DNA of 6,427 nt from Bacillota bacterium (lineage in GTDB: Bacteria > Bacillota > Clostridia > Lachnospirales > Lachnospiraceae), in the NCBI GenBank assembly GCA_023424235.1, contig JAFAEB010000244.1, positions 1 to 6,427 on the forward strand, written 5' to 3'. The notes beneath the pieces are model-generated. The model was not told the DNA's origin and ran no database searches. It was given only the letters and a program-made list of their open reading frames with translations. Each line of letters starts with the position of its first letter. The stretch's first letter is position 1. A program made the translations under genes and the position numbers. Positions 5,140 to 6,427 of this stretch are shown in pieces.

Positions 5140-5196
5140 ATGAATAGATTAAATCTAGAGAAACCGATGAAAATAATGAAAGAAAAAGGAGCCTAA
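5140..5196 (+). CDS. Possible 18-codon leader reading frame upstream of rluF
   Basis: An ATG at 5140 opens the frame MNRLNLEKPMKIMKEKGA, which stops with TAA at 5194-5196, one base before the rluF ATG (TAATATG). AAGGGA at 5130-5135 is a possible but closely spaced ribosome binding site. The rluF ribosome binding site (AAGGAG, 5186-5191) lies inside this frame, so translation of the leader could couple to or interfere with rluF initiation. The peptide is basic and has no feature that I recognise. It may be a chance frame, since short ones are common in leaders; only the tight junction with rluF argues for it. Confidence 0.3.
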   Translation: MNRLNLEKPMKIMKEKGA

Positions 5197-5197
5197 T

Positions 5198-6427
5198 ATG
5201 GCAAAAAGAACGAAAAGTTTATTAGATAATAATGAGATTCAAAGTGAGATTCGTTTAAATAAGTATTTAAGTGATTCTGGTGTATGTTCAAGACGAGAAG
5301 CAGATAAATATATTGCAGATGGTAAAGTAACGATTGATGGTGAAACTGCTGTAACAGGAGCAAAAGTAAAACCAGGACAGGAAATTACCCTAAATGGAAA
5401 AGTTATTAATAGAGAAGAAAAATTAGTACTAATTGCCTTTAATAAGCCAAGGGGTATCGTTTGTACTACAGACAAAAGAGATAAAGATAATATAGTTGAT
5501 TACATTAACTATGGGTCAAGAATCTTTCCTATTGGTAGACTTGATAAGGATTCAGAAGGCTTAATACTTTTAACCAATGATGGAGATATTGTTAATAAAA
5601 TACTTAGAGCTGGTAATAACCATGATAAAGAATATATCGTAACAGTTAACAAGCCAATGACTGCAGAGTTTTTAAAAGGAATGGCAGCAGGTGTACCAAT
5701 ACTTGATACAGTGACCAAACCATGTACTATAAAAGCCTTGGATAAGACTACATTTCAAATTATAATTACACAAGGTCTTAATCGTCAAATACGTAGAATG
5801 TGTGAATATTTCGGATTTCGTGTATTAACCCTAAAACGTATTCGTATTATGAATATTAGTCTTGGTCACTTACAATTAGGTGGATATCGTAATGTTACAG
5901 ATAAAGAACTTGCAACTTTAAATGAATTAATTGCGAGTTCTGTAAATGATCCTACTCCAATATACGGAATGGACAATGAAGAGGATGACGGCCTTATAAC
6001 GTTTGCCAAGAAGTCGGAAGGAAAAGGGCAAGGAAAGGCTTATCACAAATCTCAGAATATGGGTACAGCAAGAAAATATGATAAAGGAAAGCAAGGTCAA
6101 AAATCTAGTTTTGCTAAAGATAAAGGTAAAGATGACTATAAATCAAATAATAATAAAAGAGACTTAAAGAAAACAGATTCCAACAGCTTTGATTCTAGAA
6201 GAGCTGATACAAGAAGTTTTGACGGAAAAAGAGAAGATTTAAGAAGCTTAGATACAAGAACCACTAGTGGTAGAAAAGAAGATACAAAAAGAACAGACGG
6301 AAGAAGGAATGATTCTCGAAGCTTCGATAGTAGAAGAAATGATTCAAGAAAAACAGAATCGAGAAGCTTTGATAGTAGAAGAGATGATTCAAGAAAATCA
6401 GAATCTAGAAGCTTCGATAGCAGAAGA
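5198..6427 (+). CDS. rluF: 23S rRNA pseudouridine synthase, RluF type, with a long repetitive C-terminal tail (3' end outside window)
   Basis: The frame is open for 410 codons to the window edge. Residues about 17-64 form an S4 RNA-binding domain (IRLNKYLSDSGVCSRREADKYI). The RluB/E/F-type catalytic domain follows (about 77-245) with FNKPRGIVCT, the catalytic motif GRLDKDSEGLILLTNDGD with Asp116, and the RNA-contact motif QGLNRQIRRMCEYFG (192-206). The stretches VNKILRAGN, KEYIVTVNKPMT, GVPILDTVTK and RIRIMNISL agree closely with E. coli RluF, which makes pseudouridine at 23S rRNA position 2604. A related site specificity is therefore likely but inferred. E. coli RluF is about 290 residues. 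Here a basic Gly/Lys-rich linker (270-320) leads into a Ser/Arg/Asp-rich disordered tail with 10- and 15-residue repeats. The start is set by AAGGAG 6 bases upstream. Confidence 0.93.
   Translation, partial: MAKRTKSLLDNNEIQSEIRLNKYLSDSGVCSRREADKYIADGKVTIDGETAVTGAKVKPGQEITLNGKVINREEKLVLIAFNKPRGIVCTTDKRDKDNIVDYINYGSRIFPIGRLDKDSEGLILLTNDGDIVNKILRAGNNHDKEYIVTVNKPMTAEFLKGMAAGVPILDTVTKPCTIKALDKTTFQIIITQGLNRQIRRMCEYFGFRVLTLKRIRIMNISLGHLQLGGYRNVTDKELATLNELIASSVNDPTPIYGMDNEEDDGLITFAKKSEGKGQGKAYHKSQNMGTARKYDKGKQGQKSSFAKDKGKDDYKSNNNKRDLKKTDSNSFDSRRADTRSFDGKREDLRSLDTRTTSGRKEDTKRTDGRRNDSRSFDSRRNDSRKTESRSFDSRRDDSRKSESRSFDSRR
6314..6427 (+). repeat. 45-base tandem repeats encoding SRSFDSRR(N/D)DSRK(T/S)E in the RluF tail
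   Basis: Residues 373-387 and 388-402 of RluF are 15-residue repeats differing at two positions, and a third copy (403-410) is cut by the window end. At DNA level these are 6314-6358, 6359-6403 and 6404-6427, each containing AGAAGC or GAAGCTT with scattered synonymous changes. Less regular 10-residue units come earlier: SFDSRRADTR (330-339), SFDGKREDLR (340-349) and SLDTRTTSGR (350-359). The repeats keep the reading frame, so copy number could vary between strains without breaking the protein. Confidence 0.85.

Noticed and set aside
5145..5157. Palindrome TAGATTAAATCTA in the rluF leader as an operator
   Set aside because: It is downstream of the promoter, short, made mostly of A and T, and lies inside the possible leader frame; the evidence is too thin to list it.
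5239..5718. Two minus-strand frames opposite rluF
   Set aside because: They lie antisense to the conserved S4 and catalytic domains, where the plus-strand frame is clearly the gene.

Overview
The window looks like ordinary chromosome of a low-GC, anaerobic Firmicute, most likely of the Lachnospiraceae or a close clostridial relative. The reasons are the strongly AT-rich sequence, the Firmicute-type AAGGAG ribosome binding sites, a DUF5688 protein (a family I know chiefly from Lachnospiraceae) and a DUF421/YetF-type protein. All protein genes lie on the plus strand, and the only minus-strand gene is a tRNA. I see no transposase, integrase, phage gene or CRISPR array.

Layout from left to right. 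The window opens inside an EAL-domain gene (end of a cyclic-di-GMP phosphodiesterase), closed by a strong hairpin terminator. Next is a monocistronic gene for an eight-helix membrane protein resembling the YhhN/TMEM86 lysoplasmalogenase family, followed by an unusual nested inverted repeat that includes a terminator. Then comes a gene-free stretch of over 600 bases with phased ATTC motifs and 17-, 25- and 78-base direct repeats. It ends in an extended -10 promoter that probably drives the DUF5688 gene. A DUF421 membrane protein follows, with its own promoter candidate and a hairpin able to mask its ribosome binding site. A tRNA-Arg(CCG) gene converges on it, with only three bases between the two ends.

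The tRNA is divergent from a secreted or membrane-anchored acidic protein of unknown function. That gene has a recognisable promoter preceded by a 13-base direct repeat at 20-base spacing, and a textbook terminator. The window ends inside a 23S rRNA pseudouridine synthase gene of the RluF type. It has a strong extended -10 promoter, an 18-codon upstream reading frame that stops one base before the rluF start, and a long repetitive Ser/Arg/Asp tail that runs off the edge.

The genes do not form one pathway. Almost every gene has its own promoter or terminator, so this is a row of separate transcription units: signalling, lipid/membrane, two families of poorly known function, tRNA, cell surface and ribosome modification. 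I find no convincing new multi-gene system. The points most worth a second look are the repeat-filled intergenic region, the coupled upstream reading frame of rluF, the 15-residue repeats of the RluF tail, and the RBS-masking hairpin before the DUF421 gene.
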